From assembly GCA_001797675.1 (NCBI GenBank), contig MGQB01000021.1, forward strand, positions 1 to 55,955: a DNA stretch of 55,955 bases, in the 5' to 3' direction. The DNA is from Deltaproteobacteria bacterium RBG_13_43_22. GTDB lineage: Bacteria; Desulfobacterota; RBG-13-43-22. This document shows positions 34,120 to 42,952 of this stretch, one piece after another. The position numbers and the translations under genes were made by a program. Position 1 is the stretch's first letter, and every line of letters starts with the position of its first letter. The notes under the pieces were generated by a model. It saw nothing but the letters and a program-made list of their open reading frames with translations, ran no database searches and had not been told where the DNA came from.

Positions 34120-34809
34120 ATGGACATTATAGAACCCGGCTTAGCGATCGACCTTGTTGTGAATACCCACCTCATTGGGGAGGTCAACGATATCAGGACC
34201 TCAACGATCTATGATATTCATGGAAAAAAACTCATCATTGCCCAAACCGATCCTGGCCTTTTAATTTCCCAATTAAACCAAAATATCATTATCTCCTTTT
34301 TGACCTACGAAAAAGGAAATCCTGTTCGTTATGGGTTTCAGGTAAAAATTGTCAATTTCATCAGGGAGTACCGGGTGGCTTCGTCCCAAACGTCGCCGGC
34401 TGTCGTTGTAACACAAAAAACCGTTCCCGAACTCTACAATCTGCGGATGTTTTATCGTATTCAACCCTCCAATCAATACGGTCTTCAGATATCTCTTTTT
34501 GACCAGCCGGTGAATATTATGGATATCTCGCTCGGAGGGGCCATTGTCAACACTACCCTTAGCCAACCTCATGAATTTAATTTGGAAACCGGTAAGATCA
34601 TAAAAGTAACCCTGATGATTGATGACCGGAATTTTAACTTGGAAGCACAAATCAAAAGGAAATTGTTTCAGGAAGATAAAGCGTGGGGTCGTGAATTGGA
34701 ATGTATTGCCCTTCAATTTTGTAACAGGACTCTGGAGCTGGATCGGGTCCTGGAAGGGAAACTACTCGATATCCAAAGAAAATTACGTTCCAAAATATTG
34801 GAGTCTTGA
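34120..34809 (+). CDS. PilZ-domain c-di-GMP-binding protein (YcgR-like)
   Basis: The 229-residue protein has an N-terminal YcgR-type beta domain ('VGEVNDIRTSTIYDIHGKKL'-like region, residues 15-95) and a C-terminal PilZ domain from about residue 105. The c-di-GMP contacts are visible: RxxxR in 'LRMFYRIQPSN' and the D-x-S-x-x-G motif in 'VNIMDISLGGAIV'. Such proteins act as c-di-GMP-controlled brakes on motility or on other outputs. Its stop codon abuts the start of the next gene (TGAATG). No clear ribosome site was seen. A diguanylate cyclase is encoded at 54.5-55.5 kb. Confidence 0.85.
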   Translation: MDIIEPGLAIDLVVNTHLIGEVNDIRTSTIYDIHGKKLIIAQTDPGLLISQLNQNIIISFLTYEKGNPVRYGFQVKIVNFIREYRVASSQTSPAVVVTQKTVPELYNLRMFYRIQPSNQYGLQISLFDQPVNIMDISLGGAIVNTTLSQPHEFNLETGKIIKVTLMIDDRNFNLEAQIKRKLFQEDKAWGRELECIALQFCNRTLELDRVLEGKLLDIQRKLRSKILES

Positions 34810-36243
34810 ATGGATAAAAAAATAGGGTTCCATATGACAGTCGAGGAATTCCGTCAACAAGGTCGGAAGGTTGTGGATTGGATTGCTGACTATTATCAAA
34901 ACATCGAATCGTTCCCGGTCCTGTCACAGGTTCAACCCGGGCAGATTCGCGCTTCCCTCCCTACAGAACCACCCTTTAAGGGAGAAAGCTTTGAAGCCAT
35001 CCTACAGGATGTCAACCGACTAATCCTTCCGGGGATCACCCATTGGCAGTCCCCGAAATTCTTTGCCTTCTTCCCGGCCAACACCTCCGGCCCGTCCATT
35101 TTGGGAGAGCTGCTTTCGGCCGGACTCGGGGTCCAGGGCATGTTGTGGGCCACCAGTCCGGCCTGTACCGAGTTGGAAACCCATGTATTGGACTGGCTGG
35201 CCGGTATGCTTGTATTACCCGATAAGTTCAAATCGAACAGCAGGGGAGGCGGGGTGATCCAGGACTCGGCTTCCAGCGCCTCTTTGACCGCCCTGTTGGC
35301 TGCCCGTGAAAGGGCCACGGCTTTTCAGACCAACCAACAGGGTAGCGACGGCCGGCTGGTAGCCTACACATCGACGCAAGCCCATTCTTCCATTGAGAAA
35401 GCGGTTAAAATTGCCGGTTTGGGAGTTAAAAATCTTCGACTCATCGAAGTGGATGACAGGTTTGCCATGCAACCCGAAGCCCTGGCCCGGCAAATCCGGC
35501 TGGACCGTCAGACCGGGTTGATCCCCTGTTTTGTCTCCGCGACGGCAGGAACGACCTCTTCGAATGCCCTGGATCCGCTGCCCGAGATCGGCCGGATCTG
35601 CCGGCAGGAGGAGCTGTGGTTTCATGTGGACGGGGCCATGTCCGGGACCGCCGCCCTCTGTCCCGAATATCGGTATATCCTGGAAGGTCTGGAATTGGCC
35701 GACAGTTTCTGTTTCAACCCCCACAAATGGATGTTTACCAATTTCGATTGCGACTGCTTCTATGTAGCCGACCGGGAGACCCTGATCCATACGTTAAGCA
35801 TATTACCGGAGTATTTACGCAACAAAGCCTCCGAGTCAGGAGCGGTCCTTGATTATCGGGACTGGCATATCCCCTTGGGAAGACGATTCCGTTCTTTAAA
35901 GTTGTGGTTTGTCCTTCGCTATTATGGAATCGAGGGTTTGCAATATCACGTAAGACAGCACATCAAGTTGGCCCAAACCTTTGCCGGGTGGATTCAAGAA
36001 GACGCCCGGTTTGAATTGGCCGCGCCCGCGCCTTTGAATCTGGTTTGTTTCCGATATAAGGGCAGCGATGAACAGAACCAAAAATTATTAGAACGGTTGA
36101 ACCAGAGCGGGGATCTTTACTTGACTCATACGATCCTTAAAGGCGGTTTCACCCTCCGTTTCTGCGTGGGTCAGACCCTTACGGAAGAACGCCACGTGGT
36201 CCAGGCCTGGCAAAAAATTCAAGAAACAGCTGTGAGTCTTTAG
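34810..36243 (+). CDS. PLP-dependent group II amino acid decarboxylase
   Basis: The 477-residue protein belongs to the aromatic-L-amino-acid decarboxylase family. It has 'MTVEEFRQQGRKVVDWIADYYQN', 'HWQSPKFFAFFPANTSGPSILGELLSAG', 'GGGVIQDSASSASLTALLAARERA', 'WFHVDGAMSGTAALCPEYR' with the PLP aspartate region, and the PLP lysine in 'CFNPHKWMFTNFDCDCFYV'. Aromatic enzymes decarboxylate Phe, Tyr, Trp or dopa; the substrate is not clear from sequence. It is directly joined to the PilZ gene, which suggests translational coupling but no obvious functional link. Confidence 0.9.
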   Translation: MDKKIGFHMTVEEFRQQGRKVVDWIADYYQNIESFPVLSQVQPGQIRASLPTEPPFKGESFEAILQDVNRLILPGITHWQSPKFFAFFPANTSGPSILGELLSAGLGVQGMLWATSPACTELETHVLDWLAGMLVLPDKFKSNSRGGGVIQDSASSASLTALLAARERATAFQTNQQGSDGRLVAYTSTQAHSSIEKAVKIAGLGVKNLRLIEVDDRFAMQPEALARQIRLDRQTGLIPCFVSATAGTTSSNALDPLPEIGRICRQEELWFHVDGAMSGTAALCPEYRYILEGLELADSFCFNPHKWMFTNFDCDCFYVADRETLIHTLSILPEYLRNKASESGAVLDYRDWHIPLGRRFRSLKLWFVLRYYGIEGLQYHVRQHIKLAQTFAGWIQEDARFELAAPAPLNLVCFRYKGSDEQNQKLLERLNQSGDLYLTHTILKGGFTLRFCVGQTLTEERHVVQAWQKIQETAVSL

Positions 36244-36345
36244 AGATACAAATGATTGATGTTAATAAGAAGGGGACGCAGGAGATGGGGTCAGGGGGGC
36301 TTTTGTTCAAGTGTTGTCCGCAAAACGGTATTGATCGTTTACCGA

Positions 36346-37905
36346 ATGGAAACTAAAACCTCGTTAGTTAAAAAAATCTTTCTCAAACTGTCTCCTCCGA
36401 GCCTCAGGGATAACACGGCGGAGATCGACCGCCTCAAGAAACAAATCAAGGTTGAATTAGGGATTGAATCTCTCGCCGTTCCATTTGCTCAGATTTCAGG
36501 TTGGGTTTCGACTCTCAGGGCCGCGGGGTATGAGGTTACGACCACCGTGGCCATGACCATGCCCCTGCCTGCCGTTATCGAACTGGAAGCGGGTGACACA
36601 ACCCGGAGAAATTTCGGCTTGGCCGTGGACCTGGGAACCACCCGTATGGCCTACCAGCTCTGGGACCTGGCCCAGGGGAAATTGTTAGTAGAAACCTCGA
36701 GTGAAAATCCCCAGACCCGTTTCGGGGCCGACATACTGACCCGGATTCATTATGCCGACCATCCTGATCGGCTGAAAGACTTACAGGCCTGTGTGGTTTC
36801 CGAAATCAATGACACCCTTTTAAACCTGGGCCGGGAATATCACCTCTCCCCCCGGGAAATTTTTACCATGACCCTGGCCGGAAACACCACCATGACGCAC
36901 CTTTTTCTGGGGCTCAGTCCGGCCTCTATTTGCCGGGAGCCTTATATCCCTGTCCTGAATACGATTGAACCTCTGACGGCTCAGGACCTGGGATTGAACA
37001 TCCACCCCCGGGCCGTCGTTTCTATTTTTCCCAACGTGGGCAGCTATCTGGGAGGGGATGTGCTGGCCGGGATCCTCCATTCCCGGCTTTATCAACAAGA
37101 GGCCCTTTCTATGCTGGTGGATGTGGGGACCAATGCCGAAGTGGTCTTCGGCAACTCCGAGTGGCTGATCGGTTGCGCCGGGGCCGCCGGCCCGGCCCTG
37201 GAAGGCGGGGTGGCTCAAATGGGCATGGTGGCCGGTGATGGGGCCATAGAGAAAATCCGGATCGATCCGGAAACCGAAGAATTAAGTTATTCCCTGATCG
37301 GCCAGGGTCCCCCGAGAGGGATTTGCGGATCCGGCCTGATCGATCTGACCGCTGAATTGTTTATGGCCGGCCTGCTGGATATCAGGGGAAAATTTACTGT
37401 TAAGAAACCCACGGATCGCTGGATAAAACTCGACGGCCAACCGGCTTATGTATTGGTCCGGGCCGAGGAAACGGCGAATCATTCCCCCATAGTTCTCACC
37501 CAGGTGGATCTGGATATTCTGCTCCGGTCCAAGGCGGCCATGTACACCATCCTGACTACCCTGGTTCAGTCGGTTGGATATTCCTTAAAAGACATCGAGC
37601 ATTTTTTTGTGGCCGGCGCCTTTGGAAACCACATCGATCCCCGAAGGGCCGTCATCCTGGGCTTGCTCCCGGATCTGCCTTTGGAACGCTACATTCCTTT
37701 GGGAAACACCTCTCTCAAAGGGGCGGCCGATGTGCTGCTGGATTATCGATCCTTGGAAGGGGTAAAAAAAATAGCCGACAAAATCACTTACCTGGAAATG
37801 AACGTCAACCAGGATTTTATGAACCGCTTCAGCGCCGCCCGTTTTATCCCCCACACCGACCCGAACTTGTTTCCTTCAGTACGGAGAGATGTGGATTTTT
37901 TATAG
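36346..37905 (+). CDS. DUF4445/RACo-like ASKHA ATPase lacking the ferredoxin domain
   Basis: This protein of about 519 residues belongs to the family of reductive activators of corrinoid proteins (RACo, RamA; DUF4445). It begins 'LVKKIFLKLSPPSLRDNTAEIDRL', has the ASKHA ATPase signature 'GLAVDLGTTRMAYQLWDL', 'LAGNTTMTHLFLGL', 'LVDVGTNAEVVFG' and 'FFVAGAFGNHIDPRRAV'. Known members start with a [2Fe-2S] ferredoxin domain of about 100 residues; here that domain and its Cys are absent, and the upstream frame (open from 36256) has no homology. Either it was lost or a separate ferredoxin serves it. The start at 36346 lacks a clear ribosome site and is uncertain. No corrinoid methyltransferase is in the window. 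Confidence 0.82.
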   Translation: METKTSLVKKIFLKLSPPSLRDNTAEIDRLKKQIKVELGIESLAVPFAQISGWVSTLRAAGYEVTTTVAMTMPLPAVIELEAGDTTRRNFGLAVDLGTTRMAYQLWDLAQGKLLVETSSENPQTRFGADILTRIHYADHPDRLKDLQACVVSEINDTLLNLGREYHLSPREIFTMTLAGNTTMTHLFLGLSPASICREPYIPVLNTIEPLTAQDLGLNIHPRAVVSIFPNVGSYLGGDVLAGILHSRLYQQEALSMLVDVGTNAEVVFGNSEWLIGCAGAAGPALEGGVAQMGMVAGDGAIEKIRIDPETEELSYSLIGQGPPRGICGSGLIDLTAELFMAGLLDIRGKFTVKKPTDRWIKLDGQPAYVLVRAEETANHSPIVLTQVDLDILLRSKAAMYTILTTLVQSVGYSLKDIEHFFVAGAFGNHIDPRRAVILGLLPDLPLERYIPLGNTSLKGAADVLLDYRSLEGVKKIADKITYLEMNVNQDFMNRFSAARFIPHTDPNLFPSVRRDVDFL

Positions 37906-37934
37906 AAGTCACCTTGAAAGGAGCAATAACAACG

Positions 37935-39242
37935 ATGAAAACTATTAGAAACAAACACAGATACTTGAACTTTTTTTGGCTATTTCTATTGCTGGTTTTT
38001 CCATTATCTTCGGGAGCCGATGAATTTCACTTTAACAACTTTCCGGTTGGAGAACGGCCTTCAGGGCTAGCCGGAGCCTATACCGCACTTTCCAATGACG
38101 CAACCGGATTGTTTTATAATCCAGCAGGTATTGTTAGGGGAGTGAATCAGGTGACAGCCAGTATCTACGCCTATACCAAATCAACCACGGAATATAAGAA
38201 TGTTTTCGGCAACACCAATTGGACCAAAGATACCGGTGAATTTGTTCCGGGTTTTTTCGGATTCACCCATACCCTTTCTAAGGGGACCTTAGGCTTTTCT
38301 GTCGCCGTGGTCGATTCCGGCCGTTCAGACCAAAATCAAGACGTTTTTAACATTATCACCAATGGGCAAAAAAGATGGGATTACGGGAGAATCAACTATA
38401 ATTATGAAAACAAGGTCTATAATTTTGGACCTTCCTTTGCCATGCCGATTTCCGAGGGGTTCTCTCTGGGCACTACCTTGTATTTACACTACAAAAATCA
38501 AAAGGAGGTTCAAAATCAGTTCTTTTCTTCCGGCGGCGGGTCAACCTATGAACTTCTTTGGGAAAACATGAGGATCGAAGAAACCGAATGGGGCATCAGA
38601 CCGATTCTCGGGTTATTATGGAAGCCCAAGGACCAAAAGTTTTCTGCCGGCCTGTCGGTTTCCCGAACCTTTGTGTTTTCCCGTGATTATTCCGCCCAGT
38701 ATCTGGGGGCCTATCAATCGGTAACTCCATCAAGCACCCAGAGCGGGGCCCTTGGGGTATTAGAAAAGTCCAGTGATTTTCGGGAATATCCCTTTATCGC
38801 CACCCTGGGTATAGCCTATTCTTTTTCCCCAAGATGGCTTTTGTCCTGGGATCTTTCCTACTATACCAAAACAGCCCGGCAAGACCGCAATGAGCTCCCC
38901 AGTACCTTTTCAACCAGGAGTTTTTTTAATACGGCCATCGGGGGGGAATTTCGTCACTCGGAAAAGTGGATATTCAGGGCAGGATTTTTCACCAACCTGG
39001 CCAATAACAGCACCGATGATCTAACAGTCAACCAAAGGGGGGAGTCGGTCGATATGGTTGGAGTCAATTTGAGCGCCAGCTTTAAACAAAAAAATATCTC
39101 CTTTACCTTGGGCACTTCTTACAGCACTGGAACCGGCAAGGCCCGGTTGGGAGAGTTCGGTTTTGGGGAGAACCGGTTTACCAGTAACCCTGTTGACGTA
39201 CAAAATTCTCTTTGGATTATTTTCTTCAGCGCCTCTTTTTAA
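37935..39242 (+). CDS. OmpP1/FadL-family outer membrane porin
   Basis: The 435-residue protein has a signal peptide ('NFFWLFLLLVFPLSSGADEF') and the start of the FadL fold, 'GERPSGLAGAYTALSNDATGLFYNPAGIV', followed by amphipathic beta strands and a C-terminal aromatic residue (SASF), as expected for a 14-strand outer membrane barrel. FadL proteins carry long-chain fatty acids and other hydrophobic compounds. The ATG at 37935 is chosen over an upstream TTG because AAAGGAG lies ahead. It lies downstream of the DUF4445 gene, 29 bp after its stop. Confidence 0.85.
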   Translation: MKTIRNKHRYLNFFWLFLLLVFPLSSGADEFHFNNFPVGERPSGLAGAYTALSNDATGLFYNPAGIVRGVNQVTASIYAYTKSTTEYKNVFGNTNWTKDTGEFVPGFFGFTHTLSKGTLGFSVAVVDSGRSDQNQDVFNIITNGQKRWDYGRINYNYENKVYNFGPSFAMPISEGFSLGTTLYLHYKNQKEVQNQFFSSGGGSTYELLWENMRIEETEWGIRPILGLLWKPKDQKFSAGLSVSRTFVFSRDYSAQYLGAYQSVTPSSTQSGALGVLEKSSDFREYPFIATLGIAYSFSPRWLLSWDLSYYTKTARQDRNELPSTFSTRSFFNTAIGGEFRHSEKWIFRAGFFTNLANNSTDDLTVNQRGESVDMVGVNLSASFKQKNISFTLGTSYSTGTGKARLGEFGFGENRFTSNPVDVQNSLWIIFFSASF

Positions 39243-39331
39243 GGAGAATTTTTAAATCGGACTACCTGAATTATTCACTAAACGGCCGAAAAAAACTACC
39301 CGGCAAAGCACGACAACATGGGTGGAGGCAA

Positions 39332-39461
39332 AAAAGGGGACGTACCCAAGATTATAAGATCTATATTTTAATCAATAATATTATCCGGTTCTCCTTTTCA
39401 ACGGTTGCGTAACAGGCATTCACATTAAAGTAAATTTATAATCTTAGGGACGTCCCCTTTT
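39332..39461. repeat. 130-bp element with 27-bp inverted-repeat ends
   Basis: The left arm (39332-39358) begins AAAAGGGGACGTACCCAAG; the right arm (39435-39461) is its reverse complement with about three mismatches. The centre is AT-rich and not coding. It lies after the porin gene and could act as a terminator or be a MITE; AAAAGGGGACGTCCC-type ends are found near REP-associated transposases. Confidence 0.75.
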
Positions 39462-39491
39462 CAGAAAATAAGTTAAAAAATCCTCTCAAAG

Positions 39492-39818
39492 TTACCAGAA
39501 CTGTACCTGTGGTATCCCTTCTTTTTCCCTGATGTACCGTCGCACCTCTTCTTTGATCATCGGATCCCTAACTGGCTCAACCAGGGATATGGGTCTTCCT
39601 TCCTCATCTTTAGAACTTTTCCAGTCTACGACCGATCCGGGGACCAAGGCGTACCGGCACCCGCCACTACCACAGCAGGCGGAGTCCGCCGCTCCTTCCC
39701 CCAGGAGAAAGAGAATCCGTTTCCCGTCGTGCTCGACGATCTCTTCCTTATAAAGTTGGTACCAGCCCGAGATGCTTCTATACTCTTCATTGAGGGCATG
39801 AACAAATTGCCTGGTCAT
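39492..39818 (-). CDS. Small hypothetical protein with CCGSGGC motif
   Basis: From the ATG at 39818 this protein has 108 residues. The centre reads 'GEGAADSACCGSGGCRYALVPGSVV'; three Cys in C-C-x3-C spacing suggest a metal or cluster site. The C-terminal part is charged and helical. I do not recognise the family. It stands alone between two repeat elements. Confidence 0.65.
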   Translation of the reverse strand: MTRQFVHALNEEYRSISGWYQLYKEEIVEHDGKRILFLLGEGAADSACCGSGGCRYALVPGSVVDWKSSKDEEGRPISLVEPVRDPMIKEEVRRYIREKEGIPQVQFW

Positions 39819-39888
39819 TTTCAAAACACTCTTTCTAATTTAGTATTTAGCACTCATGTCCCTCGGGAGCACCAAGATAATCCCAAAG

Positions 39889-39955
39889 GGCTATAGGCTA
39901 TGGGCAAGGGGGTAGAAAGGTCTTCCTGGTCCTTCTTTGCCTATTGCCTATAGCC
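39889..39955. repeat. Long imperfect hairpin with GGCTATAGGC arms
   Basis: GGCTATAGGCTATGGGCAAG (39889-39908) is nearly complementary to CTTTGCCTATTGCCTATAGCC (39935-39955), and an inner AGAAAGG/CCTTCT pairing extends the stem. It begins 24 bp after the thiolase stop on the minus strand and may terminate that operon. Confidence 0.65.
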
Positions 39956-39978
39956 AGTTGTTTGTTAAGGGAATAACC

Positions 39979-41187
39979 CTAGGCCCCTTCTAAACCGACA
40001 ATACCTACAAAAATAGCACATCCGTCAGGGGCCCCGCCAAGATTATGGGTCAAACCCAGTTTCGGGTTCGGCAGTTGCCTTGAAGGGAATCCCGGATTCA
40101 ACAGTTCATCGGCCCGGCCCTGAAGATGCAGATACATCTCGTAGAGCATCCGCAGTCCGCTGGCCCCGATGGGATGGCCGAAGCATTTCAGTCCGCCGTC
40201 AAGCTGAACTGGGAGTTTACCGTCCAGGTCGAAAAAACCGTTTTCAATGTCATCCCTGACCTTCCCGCGGGGACTGAATCTCAGATCTTCCATGGTTACG
40301 GCTTCGGTGATGGAAAAACAGTCATGAACCTCGGCCATACTGATCTCCTCCCGCGGATTTTTGATCCCGGCCTCTTCATAGGCCCTTTCCGCCGCCCGGA
40401 CGGTTGCTTCAACGTGGAGAAAGTCGAAGTTCTGAGTAAAATTCCCGTCCCGGGGGGCCATAGCAATCTGAAGGGCCTTGACGAATACCGGATCTTTCTT
40501 CCTGGCTTTGGCGATTTCCGGTGTCGTTATAATGGCCGCGGCACAGCCGTCACTGACTCCGCAACAGTCAAACAGACCCAGGGGCCATGAAACCATGGGG
40601 GCATTGATAATCTGGTCCATAGTCACATTTCCCTGGAAGTGGGCATTTTTATTACGCATGCCGTTCTGATGACTCTTCCAGGAAACCCTCCCGATCATAT
40701 GTTTTCCCTCTTCATAGCTCAGACCATACTTGGCGAAATAGGTGGTAGCCAGCATGGCGAAAGACCTCGGTGGTGTGGATTCGGCGATCATGGAATGGCT
40801 GGGGCCGGGGGTTCCTCCATCCCCCAGACCGCTGATCCCGCTGTCCTTGAACTTATCGATGCCGATGGCTAATACCATATCGTAAATCCCGGCCGCTACG
40901 GAATAGCAGGCATTTCGAAAGGCGTCCGAGGCGGTGGCACAGGCGTTTTCAACCCGTGTCACCGGAATATACTGAAGCCTCAATGGTTCTGAGATAGTCA
41001 TTCCCGTTCTGCCGGTGGACGTCCCGACCCAGGCGGCTTGAACCTCTTCAGGCCCTATCCCGGCATCTTTAAAGGCCTGATAAGCGGCATCAACGATCAG
41101 GTCTGCGTCACTGGCGTCCCAACGTTCGCCAAACCTGGTACATCCCATTCCCAGGATGGCTACCCTGTTTCTGATACTTCCTGGCAT
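39979..41187 (-). CDS. SCP2-type thiolase family protein
   Basis: The 402-residue protein is a thiolase of the SCP2/acetyl-CoA acetyltransferase-like group. The nucleophilic Cys is in 'RVENACATASDAFRNACYSV'; 'AEVHDCFSITEAVTMEDL' and 'GGLKCFGHPIGASGLRMLYEM' supply the other active-site His and Cys region. The protein probably condenses or cleaves an acyl-CoA. It follows, on the same strand, a protein with HMG-CoA-synthase and Zn-ribbon/OB domains; in archaea a thiolase, HMG-CoA synthase and DUF35 protein form one complex. Substrate unknown. Confidence 0.85.
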   Translation of the reverse strand: MPGSIRNRVAILGMGCTRFGERWDASDADLIVDAAYQAFKDAGIGPEEVQAAWVGTSTGRTGMTISEPLRLQYIPVTRVENACATASDAFRNACYSVAAGIYDMVLAIGIDKFKDSGISGLGDGGTPGPSHSMIAESTPPRSFAMLATTYFAKYGLSYEEGKHMIGRVSWKSHQNGMRNKNAHFQGNVTMDQIINAPMVSWPLGLFDCCGVSDGCAAAIITTPEIAKARKKDPVFVKALQIAMAPRDGNFTQNFDFLHVEATVRAAERAYEEAGIKNPREEISMAEVHDCFSITEAVTMEDLRFSPRGKVRDDIENGFFDLDGKLPVQLDGGLKCFGHPIGASGLRMLYEMYLHLQGRADELLNPGFPSRQLPNPKLGLTHNLGGAPDGCAIFVGIVGLEGA

Positions 41188-41211
41188 TTTAGACCTCCTT
41201 TTTTAAGCAAC

Positions 41212-42648
41212 TTAATCCCTAACTGGTTTACATTTCCAAAAATAGGTGTGAGCCCCCATGGTATGCCGCAGCTGTCTGAAGGTCATCTCGACCCGCATAC
41301 CCACCTGGCATTCATCCGGTTCACGGTCAACCATCAGAAATTGACCCCGGCCTCCTCCGTCAAAGTCAACGACCGCGGCCGTTGCCGGAGGATCGATGCC
41401 ACCGGCCAAAAAGTCGTGGCTGAAGCTTCTGACCGTTCCCGGTTTGTCGGCAAATCGATAGGGTTCAAAATCATCTCTGGCCTGGCATTGCAGGCAGATA
41501 TGGGCCCGGGTGGAACTCTGACTGAGATACAATTGTGGAGTCCCGCATTGTTTGCACTTTACCCCATAGAGCGGTATGGCCGTTTCGTGTTCCCTCCATT
41601 GGGCCGACATGGAGGCCGCACCGGCCGGGGGCCTGGCCGCAGGCGCCAGGGAGATCATGTCCCGCCACCTCAGGTATCGGCCGTAGCTGTTCAGGGTTTT
41701 TTTGATGTTCAGGTGTTGCTTGATGCCTCTCCGGTTTTCGAGATTCTTGATCTCTTCGGTCACCCGGAGCATAATCGCATCACTCCCGTTGCCATAACTG
41801 ACCAAAAGAATTCGGTCCCCGGGCTTGGCCTCCTCCAGGGCCGCCACCAGAATCATCAAGGGAAGCGCCGCGCCGGTATCCCCGACCGTGTCTAGAAGGG
41901 GGTTCTGGAGCTGTTCAGGTTTAAAGCCCATCTTTTTGCCCAAGGTGGCCTGAACCCGTGCATTGGCCCCGTAAAGACAAACCTTGGCGATGTCTCCTTT
42001 GGCTGTGTTACATTTTTTCAATAGGGCTTCAACGGCTTCGGCCGGGATTTTCAGATAACCCTCTTCACGTCCGAATCGGTCCTCCCAATGACGGATGAAT
42101 TTATCATCGCCGTCCCGCCAGAAATCGCACAAATCATCGGAGAAGGTATGGGAACCTTCCACTTCAACTGCCACCTTTTCATTGCCGAAAAGCAGGGCGG
42201 CACTCCCATCGCCAAAGGCCTGTTCATCCCCACCGGCCGCACCGCCTAATCGCATATCCGCGGCCGTGACCAATACCTTATTTAAAGACCCTGCTTTAAC
42301 GGCATCCAGGGCGCAAAGCATGGCACTGGTCCCGGCTCGGAGACAATTGGTGAAGTCCGCATTGCGGGACGCTCTCGGAATATCCAGAGCATTAGCCACG
42401 ATGTTCGCGCACTGCCGTTCTCGATAAGGAGAACAGGTGGTGGCCATAAACAGGGCGTTGATGGTTTTCGTTTGAATGCCTTTCAGACAGTCCAATCCGG
42501 CGGCGACCGACATGGTCACCGGGTCCTCGTCGGATCCTGCGACTGCCTTCTCGCCGCGTCCCCCGGGCTGACCCCACATCTGCCCGATGACACCTCGAGG
42601 CAATCTATAATATGGAATGTATGCGCCGAATGATACAATACCTGCCAT
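41212..42648 (-). CDS. HMG-CoA-synthase-like protein fused to a Zn-ribbon/OB-fold (DUF35) domain
   Basis: From the ATG at 42648 (GGAGG ahead) the protein has 478 residues. Residues 1 to about 340 are HMG-CoA-synthase-like: 'GIVSFGAYIPYYRLPR', 'ATTCSPYRERQCANIVANALDIP' and the nucleophile region 'NADFTNCLRAGTSAMLCALDAVKAG'. From about residue 345 comes a DUF35 part: 'YGVKCKQCGTPQLY...HICLQCQA' (zinc ribbon), then an OB-fold ending with 'MRVEMTFRQL'. In archaea DUF35 is a separate subunit that bridges thiolase and HMG-CoA synthase. Here it is fused, and the thiolase gene follows after 24 bp. An acyl-CoA condensing complex is likely; product unknown. Confidence 0.85.
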   Translation of the reverse strand: MAGIVSFGAYIPYYRLPRGVIGQMWGQPGGRGEKAVAGSDEDPVTMSVAAGLDCLKGIQTKTINALFMATTCSPYRERQCANIVANALDIPRASRNADFTNCLRAGTSAMLCALDAVKAGSLNKVLVTAADMRLGGAAGGDEQAFGDGSAALLFGNEKVAVEVEGSHTFSDDLCDFWRDGDDKFIRHWEDRFGREEGYLKIPAEAVEALLKKCNTAKGDIAKVCLYGANARVQATLGKKMGFKPEQLQNPLLDTVGDTGAALPLMILVAALEEAKPGDRILLVSYGNGSDAIMLRVTEEIKNLENRRGIKQHLNIKKTLNSYGRYLRWRDMISLAPAARPPAGAASMSAQWREHETAIPLYGVKCKQCGTPQLYLSQSSTRAHICLQCQARDDFEPYRFADKPGTVRSFSHDFLAGGIDPPATAAVVDFDGGGRGQFLMVDREPDECQVGMRVEMTFRQLRHTMGAHTYFWKCKPVRD

Positions 42649-42952
42649 TTTTCCTCCTTTCCGATCCTTTGATTTTTTCTTGCCTTGGGTCGAGACCTTT
42701 GAAAAACGCCCCCCTTTGCCCAATCTCTGCGTCAGACTCAAATTTTAATCCTCGAAATACTGCATGTATTCCTGTGGTTAAAATTTTCGTCTTCCTTGAC
42801 CTTGGACAAAATTGAACATTTTTCAAATGTCTCGGGTCAAAACAGACACCCCGGCGATCCCATTTTTTTCCAAATTTCCCTGAAACCTAAACGCATTTAT
42901 TTTATCATATATTTTAACTTTTATTACAAATTTCTTTCAAGTTCAACGATAT
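42649..42952. other. Intergenic region with a stable hairpin
   Basis: No gene is seen. 42735-42791 folds into a long imperfect hairpin: CAAATTTTAATCC pairs with GGTTAAAATTT, and AATAC pairs with GTATT around a TGCAT tip. It lies between the mutS2 3' end and the HMG-CoA-synthase-like gene. Confidence 0.55.
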
